From positions 124,001 to 188,000 of the forward strand of contig NZ_BMTS01000014.1 of NCBI RefSeq assembly GCF_014649795.1: a DNA stretch of 64,000 nucleotides, in the 5' to 3' direction. The stretch comes from Streptomyces melanogenes (GTDB lineage Bacteria > Actinomycetota > Actinomycetes > Streptomycetales > Streptomycetaceae). Position numbers and translations under genes: made by a program. Positions 1 to 8,704 of the stretch are shown piece after piece; the stretch's first letter is position 1, and the number at the start of each line of letters is the position of its first letter. The notes beneath the pieces are model-generated. The model was given only the letters and a program-made list of their open reading frames with translations, searched no databases and was not told the DNA's origin.

Positions 1-33
1 CCTGGTGTGACGCACTGACGTCCCACGACGTGT

Positions 34-75
34 GAAGGCCCCCGCTTCCGGATCTTTCCGGGGGCGGGGGCCTTC
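34..75 (-). terminator. Rho-independent terminator-like hairpin
   Basis: A 12-bp inverted repeat (GAAGGCCCCCGC at 34-45, GCGGGGGCCTTC at 64-75) closes an 18-nt loop. It lies just beyond the stop of the minus-strand gene ending at 137 and is the natural terminator for that transcript; it could also serve a gene entering from the left. Confidence 0.75.
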
Positions 76-100
76 CCCGTTGTGGGCAGGGGCCTCAGGC

Positions 101-140
101 GTACGTACGTGTCTCAGGCGGCTGTACGTACGTGTCTCAG
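101..140. repeat. Tandem 17-bp repeat with ACGTACGT core
   Basis: The unit GTACGTACGTGTCTCAG occurs at 101-117 and 124-140. The second copy contains the stop codon of the minus-strand SnoaL-like gene, so the 3' end of that gene and the first bases downstream are duplicated. The ACGTACG core recurs in other gaps (13431-13480 and 16354-16370). Confidence 0.7.
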
Positions 141-829
141 ACGGCGCCGAGCTGCTTCATCAGACCCAGCGCGTCCTCGTGCCACCAGCCCTCCTGGATC
201 TTGCCGTCCTTGCAGCGGAAGACCGTGGTGCCGGTCATCGTGCACACCTTGCCGGTGGGCGCGATGCCCATGAAGTCGCCCTTGTGGGTGCCCGTCCAGG
301 TCCACAGCGTCACCACGTCGTCGCCCTCGCAGATCTGCCGGTCGAGCGAGAAGGTGAACTCGAACGCGTTCCGCCACCCCGTGACGTCGCTGCGGATGCC
401 CTCGGACCCGACGACGGTCTCCTCGTCCTTGATGATGTCGTGGTCGGCGTAGTCGGCCGCGAACACCTCGTCGATGGCGTCGAGGTTGCCCCCGACGGCG
501 ATCTCGTGGAAGAACCGGCGGACGGTTGCGGCGTTCAACTGCTCGTCGCGGACCACGTCGAGGTCGGTGAAGGTGGGCATGCCGTCGCAGAGAGCCACCA
601 TCTCCTCGAAGATGCGGTTCGTCTCCGGGAGCTTGGAGTTCGCCATGGCCTCGTCGTACGAGGGGAATTCGACGACCTCGACGAAGTGCGACCCGTCGGC
701 GCGGTCCTTGCCGATGAGGCCGCGGGTGGCGGTCCGCTTGCCCTTGGTCTGCTCGACCCAGCGGTCCATGAGCCGGTCCAGGTCGTCGTACCGCTCGGTC
801 TTGAAGTCGATAATCTGTGCGAATTTCAT
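137..829 (-). CDS. SnoaL-like (NTF2-fold) ester cyclase-type protein with N-terminal ABM-like domain
   Basis: A 230-residue protein of two parts. Residues 1-95 (MKFAQIIDF onward) resemble a dimeric alpha/beta-barrel monooxygenase-like domain. Residues about 100-225 resemble the SnoaL-like polyketide/ester cyclase family of the NTF2 fold (FFHEIAVGGNLDAIDEVFA, then GTHKGDFMGIAPTGK and the W-W-H tail). The ATG at 829 is chosen because AGGGAGA stands 4-5 nt upstream; a longer frame lacks a site. Substrate is unknown. It stands alone, ending at a hairpin terminator. It could equally be a general stress or detoxification protein. Confidence 0.75.
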   Translation of the reverse strand: MKFAQIIDFKTERYDDLDRLMDRWVEQTKGKRTATRGLIGKDRADGSHFVEVVEFPSYDEAMANSKLPETNRIFEEMVALCDGMPTFTDLDVVRDEQLNAATVRRFFHEIAVGGNLDAIDEVFAADYADHDIIKDEETVVGSEGIRSDVTGWRNAFEFTFSLDRQICEGDDVVTLWTWTGTHKGDFMGIAPTGKVCTMTGTTVFRCKDGKIQEGWWHEDALGLMKQLGAV

Positions 830-970
830 GACGTCTCCCTGCGTGGCGATGGGCGGTGGTCGGGCTGCGGTTGGGCTGCCATCCACATGGGAATACGTCC
901 AGTTTAGTGTGATTTGACCAGGCCAGGCCGGTCGGGCACGGTCGGCCGAGTGGCGCCGCTCAGGCCGAGG

Positions 971-1999
971 TCAGGCCGAGTGGCGCAGGGCCGCCGCGTG
1001 GACCGGGTCCGCGAAGGGCGCCCCGGCCGCGAACCGCTCCACCTCGTCCAGCGCCAGGTCCGCCATCCGGTGCAGCTCGTTGCCGAGCGACCCGGCGATG
1101 TGCGGGGTGAGCAGCACGTTGGGCAGGCCGTACAACGGGCTTTCGCGGGGCGGGAGTTCGGGCTCGGTGACGTCCAGTACGGCATGGAGGCGGCCGGTCA
1201 GGAGCTCGCCGAGCAGGGCGGCCTCGTCCACCAGGGAGCCGCGCGCGGTGTTGATCAGGGTGGCCCCGTCCGGCATCGCGGCGAGCTGACGGGCGCCGAT
1301 CATGCGCTCGGTGGCCGGGAGCTGCGGCGCGTGGACGGAGACGACGCTGCTGCGGGCGCACAGCTCGTCCAGGGCGACGAGCTCGACGCCCAGCCGGGCC
1401 GCCTCGGCCGCGTCCACGTACGGGTCGTGCAGCAGCACCCGGAAGTCGAACGGGCGCAGCAGATCGATCACCCGGCGGCCGATCCGGGAGGCGCCGACCA
1501 GGCCGACCGTCCGCCGGTAGTTGCCGGTGCCGTCGCCCTCGCGCAGCCAGTCGTGCGGGGCGCGCAGCTCCGCGTACCGCCGGGCCGAGGCCAGGACGCG
1601 CTTGCCCGCGAAGAGGATCGCGGCCAGCGTGTACTCGGCGACCGGCAGCGCGTTGGCCGCCGCCGCCGAGGTCACCGCGATGCCCCGCTCCCAGCATGCC
1701 TCGGTGATGTGGTGCTTCACCGAACCGGCGGCGTGCACCACGGCCCGCAGCCGGGGCGCCGAGGCCAGCACCTCGGCGGTGAGCGGCGGCGCGCCCCAGC
1801 AGGTCAGCAGTACGTCGGCCTCGGCCAGCGCCGCCGCCACGGCCGGCGCGGGCGCGACGAGCTCGTGGGCGACGAGGTCGGGGTCGGTGCGGGCGAGCGC
1901 GGCGAGGCGGGTGCGGTGCCGCTCCGCGAGCAGGCGTTCGGCGATCCCGGGGCCCATGGCGAGGAGGGCGGCGGGGCGGTTGTCAGTGGCGTGGTGCAT
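971..1999 (-). CDS. D-isomer-specific 2-hydroxyacid dehydrogenase family protein
   Basis: About 342 residues, normal for the NAD-dependent D-2-hydroxyacid dehydrogenase family. The Rossmann segment reads TVGLVGASRIGRRV, followed by an Asp (HDPYVD) in the expected NAD-preferring position. The catalytic set is visible: Arg in NTARGSLVDE, Glu in DVTEPE and His in TPHIAGS. Start choice is uncertain: ATG at 1999 has GAGGAG 13 nt upstream, while ATGs at 2035 and 2053 lie inside a tandem repeat without a clear site. It is the last gene of the ABC-transporter operon, which suggests oxidation or reduction of a sugar-derived hydroxy acid. Confidence 0.85.
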   Translation of the reverse strand: MHHATDNRPAALLAMGPGIAERLLAERHRTRLAALARTDPDLVAHELVAPAPAVAAALAEADVLLTCWGAPPLTAEVLASAPRLRAVVHAAGSVKHHITEACWERGIAVTSAAAANALPVAEYTLAAILFAGKRVLASARRYAELRAPHDWLREGDGTGNYRRTVGLVGASRIGRRVIDLLRPFDFRVLLHDPYVDAAEAARLGVELVALDELCARSSVVSVHAPQLPATERMIGARQLAAMPDGATLINTARGSLVDEAALLGELLTGRLHAVLDVTEPELPPRESPLYGLPNVLLTPHIAGSLGNELHRMADLALDEVERFAAGAPFADPVHAAALRHSA

Positions 2000-2029
2000 G
2001 GTGGAACTCGGGCTCCTCACGGGGGCGTT

Positions 2030-2063
2030 GTCCATGGGTAACCGGTCGTCCATGGGTAACCGG
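2030..2063. repeat. Tandem repeat, 16-nt unit with 18-nt period
   Basis: GTCCATGGGTAACCGG occurs at 2030-2045 and again at 2048-2063, in the gap between the permease stop and the dehydrogenase. Each copy carries a potential ATG for the dehydrogenase, which makes the start ambiguous. The 18-nt period keeps the reading frame. Confidence 0.7.
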
Positions 2064-2079
2064 CTGTGCGTCCGTCCGG

Positions 2080-3012
2080 TCACTTGACGCCGCCTGCCGT
2101 GAGGCCCGCCTTCCAGTGCCGCTGGAGGGCGACGAAGGCGACGACGAGGGGGAGGACGGCGAGGAGGGAGCCGGTGACGACGAGGGGGTAGAAGGAGGGC
2201 TCGGCGTGGGTGTTGGAGTTCCACGCGTACAGACCGAGGCTCAGCGGGAAGAGCTTCTGGTCCGAGAGCATCACCAGGGGGAGGAAGAAGTTGTTCCAGA
2301 TCGCGGTGAACTGGAAGAGGAACACGGTGACGAACCCGGGCATGACCATGCGCAGCCCGATCGACCAGAAGGCGCGCAGCTCGCCCGCCCCGTCGATCCG
2401 CGCGGCCTCCAGCGCCTCGTCGGGGATATGGCTCGCGCTGAACACCCGGGAGAGGTAGACCCCGAAGGGGTTCACCAGGACCGGGACGAGCACCGACCAG
2501 TAGGTGTTGACCAGGCCGGTCTTGCTGGCGAGCAGATACATCGGCAGCGCCAGCGCGGTGGACGGCACGAGCACGCCGAGCAGGACCACCCCGAACAGCT
2601 TCTCCTTGCCCCGGAAGTCGTACTTGTCGAAGGCGTACCCGGCGGCGGTGCTGATCAGCGCGCAGACGACCGCGCCCCCGCCCGCGTACAGCAGGGAGTT
2701 GAGGTACCAGCGCAGATAGACGCCGTCGTTGTAGGACGCCAGCTCGGAGAGGTTGTGGCCGAGGTCGAAGCCCTCGAAGGAGAAGGCGTCGCCGGAGAGC
2801 AGCCCGCCGGTGTCCTTGGTGGCGGCGGTGACCAGCCAGACGAGGGGGAAGAGGGTGTAGGCGACGGAGAGCAGCAGCACGCCGTTGACCGCCGTCCTGG
2901 AGAGCCAGCGTCCGGGCGCTGGCGCCGCTTTCGTACGGACGGTTGTCGCGGTACGGGGAGCGGGCCCGGCGAGTGCGGGCGTCTCGGCGGAGGTGGTGGC
3001 CGGGGCGGTCAT
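2080..3012 (-). CDS. ABC sugar transporter permease (MalG/CUT1 type)
   Basis: 310 residues with about six membrane segments, starting with VNGVLLLSVAYTLFPLVWLV near residue 42. The EAA loop that docks the ATPase is EALEAARIDGAGELRAFWSI. The ATG at 3012 overlaps the upstream permease stop as ATGA, indicating translational coupling. It partners the upstream permease to form the channel of a carbohydrate importer. No ATP-binding subunit is encoded here; Streptomyces CUT1 systems often share the ATPase MsiK, which I infer applies here. Confidence 0.92.
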   Translation of the reverse strand: MTAPATTSAETPALAGPAPRTATTVRTKAAPAPGRWLSRTAVNGVLLLSVAYTLFPLVWLVTAATKDTGGLLSGDAFSFEGFDLGHNLSELASYNDGVYLRWYLNSLLYAGGGAVVCALISTAAGYAFDKYDFRGKEKLFGVVLLGVLVPSTALALPMYLLASKTGLVNTYWSVLVPVLVNPFGVYLSRVFSASHIPDEALEAARIDGAGELRAFWSIGLRMVMPGFVTVFLFQFTAIWNNFFLPLVMLSDQKLFPLSLGLYAWNSNTHAEPSFYPLVVTGSLLAVLPLVVAFVALQRHWKAGLTAGGVK

Positions 3013-3917
3013 GCCCGCGCCCCCTTCCGGGTGGTGAGGCGGGTGACGGCGAAGGAGAGCAGCGCCGCGGCGAGGGCGAGCAGGACGGCCGCGGCGGCGG
3101 CCAGGCCGTAGTCGTTGCGGGCGAACGCCGCGGTGTAGGCGTACATGGTGGGCGTCCAGGTGGAGGTGACCGCCGAGCCGGAGCCCTGGTTGAGGATCAG
3201 CGGCTCGGTGAACAGCTGGAGCGAGCCGATGACGGTGAACAGCGCGACCATCCCCAACGAGGCCCGGACCAGCGGGATCTTGATGCTGAACGCGGTGCGC
3301 CAGGCGCCCGCGCCGTCCACCGTGGCCGCCTCCAGGACGGAGCGGTCGATGGCCTGGAGGGCCGCGTAGAAGATCACCATGTTGTAGCCGAGCCATTCCC
3401 ACAGCGCGATGTTGACCACGGAGGGGAGGGAGCCGCCGGAGGAGAAGAAGCTGAAGCCGATGCCGCCGGAGTCCATGGCCCGCACGACCGGGCTGAGGCC
3501 GGGCGTGTAGAGGTACACCCAGATCAGCGCGGCGATGATGCCCGGCACGGCGTGCGGCAGGAAGAGCGCCAGCTGGAAGAAGCGGCGGGCCCTTGCGAGC
3601 CCTGAGTCGAGCAGCAGGGCGAGGGCGAGCGCCCCGCCGACCATCAGGGGGATGTAGACGGCGCAGTAGCCGAGCAGGATCCAGAAGCCGTCGCGGAAGG
3701 CCCGGTCGCCCAGGGCGGCGGTGTAGTTGTCGAGCCCGCTGAAGACGGACTCGGCGCCGCCGAAACCCAGCCCCGACTGCTTCTCGGTGAACAGGCTCAG
3801 CCAGAGGGCGTATCCGATCGGCACCACCGTCACCGCGGTGAACAGGACGAAGAAGGGGGCGAGCAGGACGCCGGCGGCGGCGCCCGTGCGGCGGCTGGTC
3901 CGGGCCTTCGCTGCCAC
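3009..3917 (-). CDS. ABC sugar transporter permease (MalF/CUT1 type)
   Basis: 302 residues with six predicted membrane segments and the EAA motif (LEAATVDGAGAWRTAFSI). The start is GTG, two bases after the stop of the binding-protein gene. It pairs with the downstream permease (4-nt overlap) as the inner-membrane channel. The N-terminal helix after a short Arg/Lys-rich cytoplasmic stretch fits the positive-inside rule. Confidence 0.92.
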   Translation of the reverse strand: MAAKARTSRRTGAAAGVLLAPFFVLFTAVTVVPIGYALWLSLFTEKQSGLGFGGAESVFSGLDNYTAALGDRAFRDGFWILLGYCAVYIPLMVGGALALALLLDSGLARARRFFQLALFLPHAVPGIIAALIWVYLYTPGLSPVVRAMDSGGIGFSFFSSGGSLPSVVNIALWEWLGYNMVIFYAALQAIDRSVLEAATVDGAGAWRTAFSIKIPLVRASLGMVALFTVIGSLQLFTEPLILNQGSGSAVTSTWTPTMYAYTAAFARNDYGLAAAAAVLLALAAALLSFAVTRLTTRKGARA

Positions 3918-3919
3918 GG

Positions 3920-5254
3920 TCAGCCCTCGACCTTCAGCCCGCGCTTCTTCAGCTCGGCGACGGTCGCGTCATGGGCCGCCTCCACCGCGCCCTTGACGGT
4001 GACCGAGCCGCCGGGGACCTTGCCGAACTGGTCCTTGAGTGTGGTGTTGGTGGTGCCGGTGGTCGGGCCCCAGCTCCAGCGGGGGTTGATCGAGGCGCCC
4101 GCCGCGTCGAACAGGCCGTAGATGTCCTGGCCGCCGTAGAACCCGGCGTCGAAGGCCTTCTTGGCGGCCGGGCGCAGCGAGACGTCGGCCGGGAAGGCGC
4201 TGGACGTGCCCGGGGCGATCCGCGCCCTGACACCGTCCTCGGTGGTCGACATCCAGGTGGCGAACTCGACGGCCGCCGCGGCCTTGTCGCTGCCCTTGGT
4301 CACCGCCCAGGTGGAGCCGCCGAGCATGCCGCTGGCGGGCTTGCCGTCCCAGGTGGGCACCGGTGCGATGCCCCACTTGCCGCTCTGGTCGGGCAGGGTC
4401 GACTTGAGGACGCCCGCGCCCCAGGAGGCGCCGAGGTAGCCGACGGTCGAGCCGTCCTTGAGCGCGGCCGTCCACTCCGGGCTGAAGGAGACGGCCGTCT
4501 GGACGAGCTTGTCGTCGATCAGCCCCTGCCAGTAGTCGGCGACCTTGTCGGTGGCGGCGTCCGAGGTGTTGAGCTTCCAGGTGTCGCCCTCGGCCTTGAA
4601 CCACTGGGCGCCGGCCTGCCAGGCCATCGCCTCGAACGTGGTGGGGTCGTCCGGCATGAAGGTCGCGATCCGCGCCTTCGGGTCGGCCTCCTTCGCCTTC
4701 TGGGCGGCGGTACGGAACTCCGCCCAGGTCTTCGGCACCTCGATCCGGTTCTTCTCGAAGAAGTCCTTGCGGTAGAAGTACGTCTGGGGCGCGGCGTCGA
4801 ACGGTACGGCCCAGCTCTTGCCGCCCAGCGTGGTGAGGTCGACCGCCTGCGGCAGGAACTTCCTCCGCACGTCGTCGGTCAGGTACGGGCCGATGTCCTG
4901 GAGCGCGCCCTGGCTGACGAACTCGGGGAGCATCGGGTACTCGACGGCGACCAGGTCCGGGGCGTTGCCCGCCTTCACGGCGTTGGAGATCTTGGCGTAG
5001 CCGCCGGCGTTGCCGGACGGTATCTCCTCGAACTTGACCCGGATGTTCTTGTGCGAGGCGTTGAAGGCGTCCACGACGTCCTTCGACCCCTTCTGCCACG
5101 CCCAGAAGGTCAGGCTGACGGGCTTGTCGGCGGTGCCCTTGCCCGCGTCGGAGGAGTCGCCGTCACCGCCCCCGCAGGCCGTGAGCAGGGCGAGGGCGGT
5201 GACGGCGGAGAGTGCGGAGGCGGCGGCGTTCGATCTGGTCCAACTGCGGCTCAC
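3920..5254 (-). CDS. Extracellular sugar-binding lipoprotein of an ABC importer
   Basis: 444 residues. The N-terminus is a lipoprotein signal peptide with lipobox LLTAC, lipidated Cys27, followed by a Gly/Asp/Ser linker. The rest matches family 1 solute-binding proteins (VSLTFWAWQKGSKDVVDAFN, later WGAGVL and GGSTWAVTKGSDKAAAAVEF). The start is GTG with AGGAG 8 nt upstream. It is first in an operon of binding protein, two permeases and a dehydrogenase, transcribed from the operator-containing gap at 5255-5382. The ligand is probably an oligosaccharide or sugar derivative; the sequence does not say which. Confidence 0.93.
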   Translation of the reverse strand: MSRSWTRSNAAASALSAVTALALLTACGGGDGDSSDAGKGTADKPVSLTFWAWQKGSKDVVDAFNASHKNIRVKFEEIPSGNAGGYAKISNAVKAGNAPDLVAVEYPMLPEFVSQGALQDIGPYLTDDVRRKFLPQAVDLTTLGGKSWAVPFDAAPQTYFYRKDFFEKNRIEVPKTWAEFRTAAQKAKEADPKARIATFMPDDPTTFEAMAWQAGAQWFKAEGDTWKLNTSDAATDKVADYWQGLIDDKLVQTAVSFSPEWTAALKDGSTVGYLGASWGAGVLKSTLPDQSGKWGIAPVPTWDGKPASGMLGGSTWAVTKGSDKAAAAVEFATWMSTTEDGVRARIAPGTSSAFPADVSLRPAAKKAFDAGFYGGQDIYGLFDAAGASINPRWSWGPTTGTTNTTLKDQFGKVPGGSVTVKGAVEAAHDATVAELKKRGLKVEG

Positions 5255-5332
5255 GGAAGGGCTCCTGAACGTGAGGGGACGAGGCGATGGCCGCGATCCT
5301 TGAGCCGGTCCTGACCGAAGTCAAGAGCGAAA

Positions 5333-5359
5333 TTTCGATTGATCGAAAAATGATCGAAC
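5333..5359. promoter_or_regulatory. Candidate operator upstream of the sugar ABC operon
   Basis: A near-perfect 16-bp palindrome TTTCGATTGATCGAAA (5333-5348) is followed by TGATCGAAC (5351-5359). The same two motifs recur in the other regulated gap (6616-6670). The AT-rich site sits about 80 bp before the binding-protein start, as expected for a LacI-type operator. Confidence 0.65.
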
Positions 5360-5382
5360 CGAGGGTTGAAGGAGCTGGAGGT

Positions 5383-6531
5383 CTAGACCACTTGCCGTTC
5401 GGGGCTCGCCGTGCCGACGGCCGCGCCCGCCCCCGGCCCCCCGCACGAGGACCGCACGCGCAGCCGGGGCAGCAGGTCCACATGGCGGCGCGGCTGCCCG
5501 TCCGGCCCCGCCGGGGCCCCGCGCAGCCGCTCGATCAGCAGCTGCGCCGCAAACCGCCCCACCTCGTGCTTGGGCGGCGCCACCGCCGTCAGCGGGATGT
5601 CCGCGAGCGCCGCCACCTCGTCGTCGTACGCCACGAGCGCCAGGTCCTGCGGCACCCGGACGCCCAGTTCGCCCAGCCGCTGGGCGATCCGGATCGCGTC
5701 CACGTCGTTGTGGACCAGGGCCGCCGTCGCCTCCCCGGCCCGCACGGCCGCGAGCAGTGCCCCCACCGCCGCCTCGAACCCCGCCGGATCCGCCTCCGCC
5801 GGGACCGAGTCGATCACCGGGCACGGCGCCGCGAGCCCCAGCGCGTCCAGCGCGTGCCGGTATCCGGCGCGCACCGCCATCGCCGTCGGGCTGTCGGCCC
5901 GGGCCACCAGGAGCGGCGCCCGGTGCCCGAGCCCGGTCAGATGCCGTACGGCCAGGAGCACCCCGTGTCCGTGGTCCGAGCAGACCCGGTCCAGGTCGTC
6001 CAGGGGTCCGCCGGGCACCCCGCGCCGCTCCAGGAGCACGGTGGGGACGGGCAGTTCGGTGATCCACCGCCCGTGCTCGGCCGGGTCGTGCGGCTCCTTC
6101 CAGCCCGGCGCGACCAGCAGCCCCTCCGCCCCGGCGGCCAGCAGCCCGGCGGCCCGGGCCGCGTCCTCCTGCGGCCGGTAGTCCGAGATCCGCAGGATCA
6201 GCCGCGCCCCTGCGGCGGCTGCCGCCTCGTGCGCACCCCGGATGACCTCGGCGAAGTAGTACGTGGCGTTGGGTGCGATCATGCCGAGCACCAGCTCGCG
6301 GCCGCCGTGACCGCCCGGCGCGGGTGTCCCGGGCGCGCCCTCCTGGTGCGGCCAGGAGACCTTGCCGTGCACCCGGTCGAGCAGGCCCCGCACGGCCAGC
6401 GCCTCCACGTCCCGGCGCACGGTCACGGGGGAGACGCCCAACTGGCCCGCCAGGTCGGAGACCCGGGCCGAGCCGCGTCGGCGCACCAGCTCCAGCAGTC
6501 GGTCGTGACGTTCAGCAGCACTCTCTCGCAC
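5383..6531 (-). CDS. Transcriptional regulator: DeoR-type HTH fused to LacI-type sugar-binding domain
   Basis: 382 residues. Residues 1-57 form a DeoR-type winged helix (RHDRLLELVRRRGSARVSDL, then GVSPVTVRRDVEALAVRGLL). From about residue 75 (ELVLGMIAPNATYYFAEVI) the protein is a periplasmic-binding-protein-like effector domain of the LacI/GalR type. GTG at 6531 is preceded by GAGGGGGA; a longer ORF extends far upstream but lacks homologous character. It lies between the ABC operon and the divergent DUF2264 gene, and both flanking gaps share an operator motif, so it probably represses both until the imported sugar binds. Confidence 0.88.
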   Translation of the reverse strand: MRESAAERHDRLLELVRRRGSARVSDLAGQLGVSPVTVRRDVEALAVRGLLDRVHGKVSWPHQEGAPGTPAPGGHGGRELVLGMIAPNATYYFAEVIRGAHEAAAAAGARLILRISDYRPQEDAARAAGLLAAGAEGLLVAPGWKEPHDPAEHGRWITELPVPTVLLERRGVPGGPLDDLDRVCSDHGHGVLLAVRHLTGLGHRAPLLVARADSPTAMAVRAGYRHALDALGLAAPCPVIDSVPAEADPAGFEAAVGALLAAVRAGEATAALVHNDVDAIRIAQRLGELGVRVPQDLALVAYDDEVAALADIPLTAVAPPKHEVGRFAAQLLIERLRGAPAGPDGQPRRHVDLLPRLRVRSSCGGPGAGAAVGTASPERQVV

Positions 6532-6615
6532 GGCGGCAGTCCCCCTCGCAGTGTGGTCGCGGTCCGGCTCGCGGTGTGGCGACCGGTCTCCCGGGGCCAC
6601 GACCCTAATGCACCG

Positions 6616-6670
6616 TGATCGAACGGCGAGGGTTTCGATCAATCGGTCCGACTCCATTGACGTTCGATCA
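6616..6670. promoter_or_regulatory. Candidate operators in the regulator/DUF2264 intergenic region
   Basis: TGATCGAAC at 6616-6624, TTTCGATCAATCGGTC at 6633-6648 (the reverse complement of the palindrome at 5333-5348 in 13 of 16 positions) and GTTCGATCA at 6662-6670. The sites lie between divergent starts at 6531 and 6743, which would allow autoregulation and control of the DUF2264 gene. Confidence 0.65.
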
Positions 6671-6742
6671 GCCAGAGCCCTACATTCCGGACTCCGGAAC
6701 CCCGGCCGGCAGTCACATGACACGCGAGGGGGGGAGCACGCC

Positions 6743-8704
6743 ATGCCGACACCGCCTGTGAACCGTGGGCCCGGCGACCGTGGGCTGCGAAACCATGAGC
6801 TCAGCGACCGTGGGCTCGGTGACCAGGAGCCCCACAACCATGAGCTCAGCCCGTACACCGGCTGGACCCGCGCCCACTGGGAGCGCACGGCCGACCAACT
6901 CCTGCTCGCCGTACGCCCCTTCGCCTCACCGCGCCACGGCCTGATCAACCTGCCGGGCGAGCGCCCGAGCTGGTCCGGGCCCCGCTCCGACGGCCTCGAA
7001 GGGTACGCCCGCACCTGGCTGCTGGCCGCGCTGCGGATCGCGGGCGCGCACGGCGACGATCCGCACGGCCACCTCGACCGCTATGCCGACGGCCTGGCAT
7101 CCGGCACCGAACACCCGCTGTCCACAAGGGAGTTGGGCAGCGGCGCCCCCGACGCGTGGCCCCGGATGGCCGAGGTGCGCCAGGCCGTCGTCGAGTCCGC
7201 CTCCGTCGCCCTCGGGCTGCGCCTCACCCGCCCCTGGCTGTGGGACGGGCTCGACGACCGCGTGCGCCAGCGGATCGTCGACTGGCTGCTGCCCGCCCTC
7301 GGCCCTTCGCCCGTCGACAACAACTGGTGGTTCTTCGGCCTCACCGTCGCCGGATTCCTCCAGGACGCCGAGATCGAGACCGACCGCGCCGCGGCCACCG
7401 TCCAACGCGCGCTGGAACACGTCGATCAGTGGTACCTCGGCGACGGCTGGTACAGCGACGGCCCCAACCGCTCCTTCGACCACTACAACGGGTGGGCGCT
7501 CCATTTCTATCCCGTCCTGCACGCTCATTTGGGTGACGACCGGGAACTCCTCGACCGCTACGGCCCCCGGCTGCACGCCCATCTCGACGGGTACACCCGG
7601 ATGTTCGGAGCCGACGGCGCGCCGATGTCGTACGGGCGCTCCCTCACCTACCGCTTCGCCGCCGCCGCGGCCCCCTGGCTGGGCGCGCTCACCGGCCACA
7701 CCCCGCTCACCCCCGGCGCCACCCGCCGCCTGGCCTCCGGCGCGCTGCGGTACTTCACGGACCGCGGGCCCGGCCGGGGCGCGGTCGACGAGCGGGGCCT
7801 GCTCACCCTGGGCTGGCACGGCCCGTACCCGCCGATCGTGCAGAGCTATTCGGGCCCGGCGTCCCCGTACTGGGCGGCGAAAGGATTCCTCGGTCTGCTC
7901 ATGCCGCCGGAGCACCCGGTGTGGACGGCCGTGGAGGAGCCGCTGCCGGTGGAGCAAGGGGACGCGGCGGTGGTCCTGCGCCCGCCCAACACCCTGATCC
8001 AGTCCACCGCTTCGGACGGCCTCGTACGCCTCCACAATCACGGCGCCAACAGCCACAGCGATGCCGAGGACGACCCCTGCTACGCCCGGTTCGCGTACTC
8101 GACGCGCACCGGCCCGGTCTCGGCCGGTGTGCGCGACAACCACTTCGGGCTCGTCCTGGACGACGGCACGGTCACGGCCCGGGGGCCCGCCGAGCCCGTC
8201 GGCCACGGTCCCGGCTGGGCCGCCTCCGCCACCCGGCCGCTGCCCGGCGTACGGATCGTCTCGGGCACCCTCGTCCACGGCCGCGCCGAGGTCCGCGCCC
8301 ACCTGGTCGACGGGGCCCCGCCCGGCACCCGGGTGCGCCAGACGGGGTGGGCCGTCACCCACACGGACGAGACCGGCCAACTGCACGCCGTCGAGGGGTA
8401 CGAGCCCCACGCGCGCGTGGCGGCAGCCGAATCCACGCTGTTCGGCCCGTGCTCACAGGTGGCCGTGCTCGACGGGGCCACCGGGGACGGCCCGTCCGTC
8501 TTCGTCGCGCTCGCCTCGCTCACGGGAGAGGAGCACCCGGCCCCGCTGTCCGACCTGGTCGCGGACGTCCGGGTCGAGGGTCACACGGTCCGGGTGACCT
8601 GGAGCGACGGCACGACGTCCGAGCTCCCGCTCGGCGCGGACGACCCGACCAAAGGGGCCAACCGCCTTACTTGGGCCCGTACTTGCGGCCCGTCCGGGAC
8701 GTGA
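6743..8704 (+). CDS. DUF2264 domain-containing protein (putative polysaccharide-active enzyme)
   Basis: 653 residues. After a short N-terminus made of imperfect repeats (DRGLRNHELS, DRGLGDQEPHNHELS), the DUF2264 region begins at WTRAHWERTADQLLLAVRPF and holds conserved blocks such as NNWWFFGLTVAGFLQDAEIE and WYSDGPNRSFDHYNGWALHFY. The fold is expected to be an (alpha/alpha) toroid followed by a beta domain, as in polysaccharide lyases. No signal peptide is seen, so it probably works in the cytoplasm on imported material. ATG at 6743 has GAGGGGGGAG upstream. The 3' end overlaps the convergent SDR gene by 38 bp. Confidence 0.82.
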   Translation: MPTPPVNRGPGDRGLRNHELSDRGLGDQEPHNHELSPYTGWTRAHWERTADQLLLAVRPFASPRHGLINLPGERPSWSGPRSDGLEGYARTWLLAALRIAGAHGDDPHGHLDRYADGLASGTEHPLSTRELGSGAPDAWPRMAEVRQAVVESASVALGLRLTRPWLWDGLDDRVRQRIVDWLLPALGPSPVDNNWWFFGLTVAGFLQDAEIETDRAAATVQRALEHVDQWYLGDGWYSDGPNRSFDHYNGWALHFYPVLHAHLGDDRELLDRYGPRLHAHLDGYTRMFGADGAPMSYGRSLTYRFAAAAAPWLGALTGHTPLTPGATRRLASGALRYFTDRGPGRGAVDERGLLTLGWHGPYPPIVQSYSGPASPYWAAKGFLGLLMPPEHPVWTAVEEPLPVEQGDAAVVLRPPNTLIQSTASDGLVRLHNHGANSHSDAEDDPCYARFAYSTRTGPVSAGVRDNHFGLVLDDGTVTARGPAEPVGHGPGWAASATRPLPGVRIVSGTLVHGRAEVRAHLVDGAPPGTRVRQTGWAVTHTDETGQLHAVEGYEPHARVAAAESTLFGPCSQVAVLDGATGDGPSVFVALASLTGEEHPAPLSDLVADVRVEGHTVRVTWSDGTTSELPLGADDPTKGANRLTWARTCGPSGT

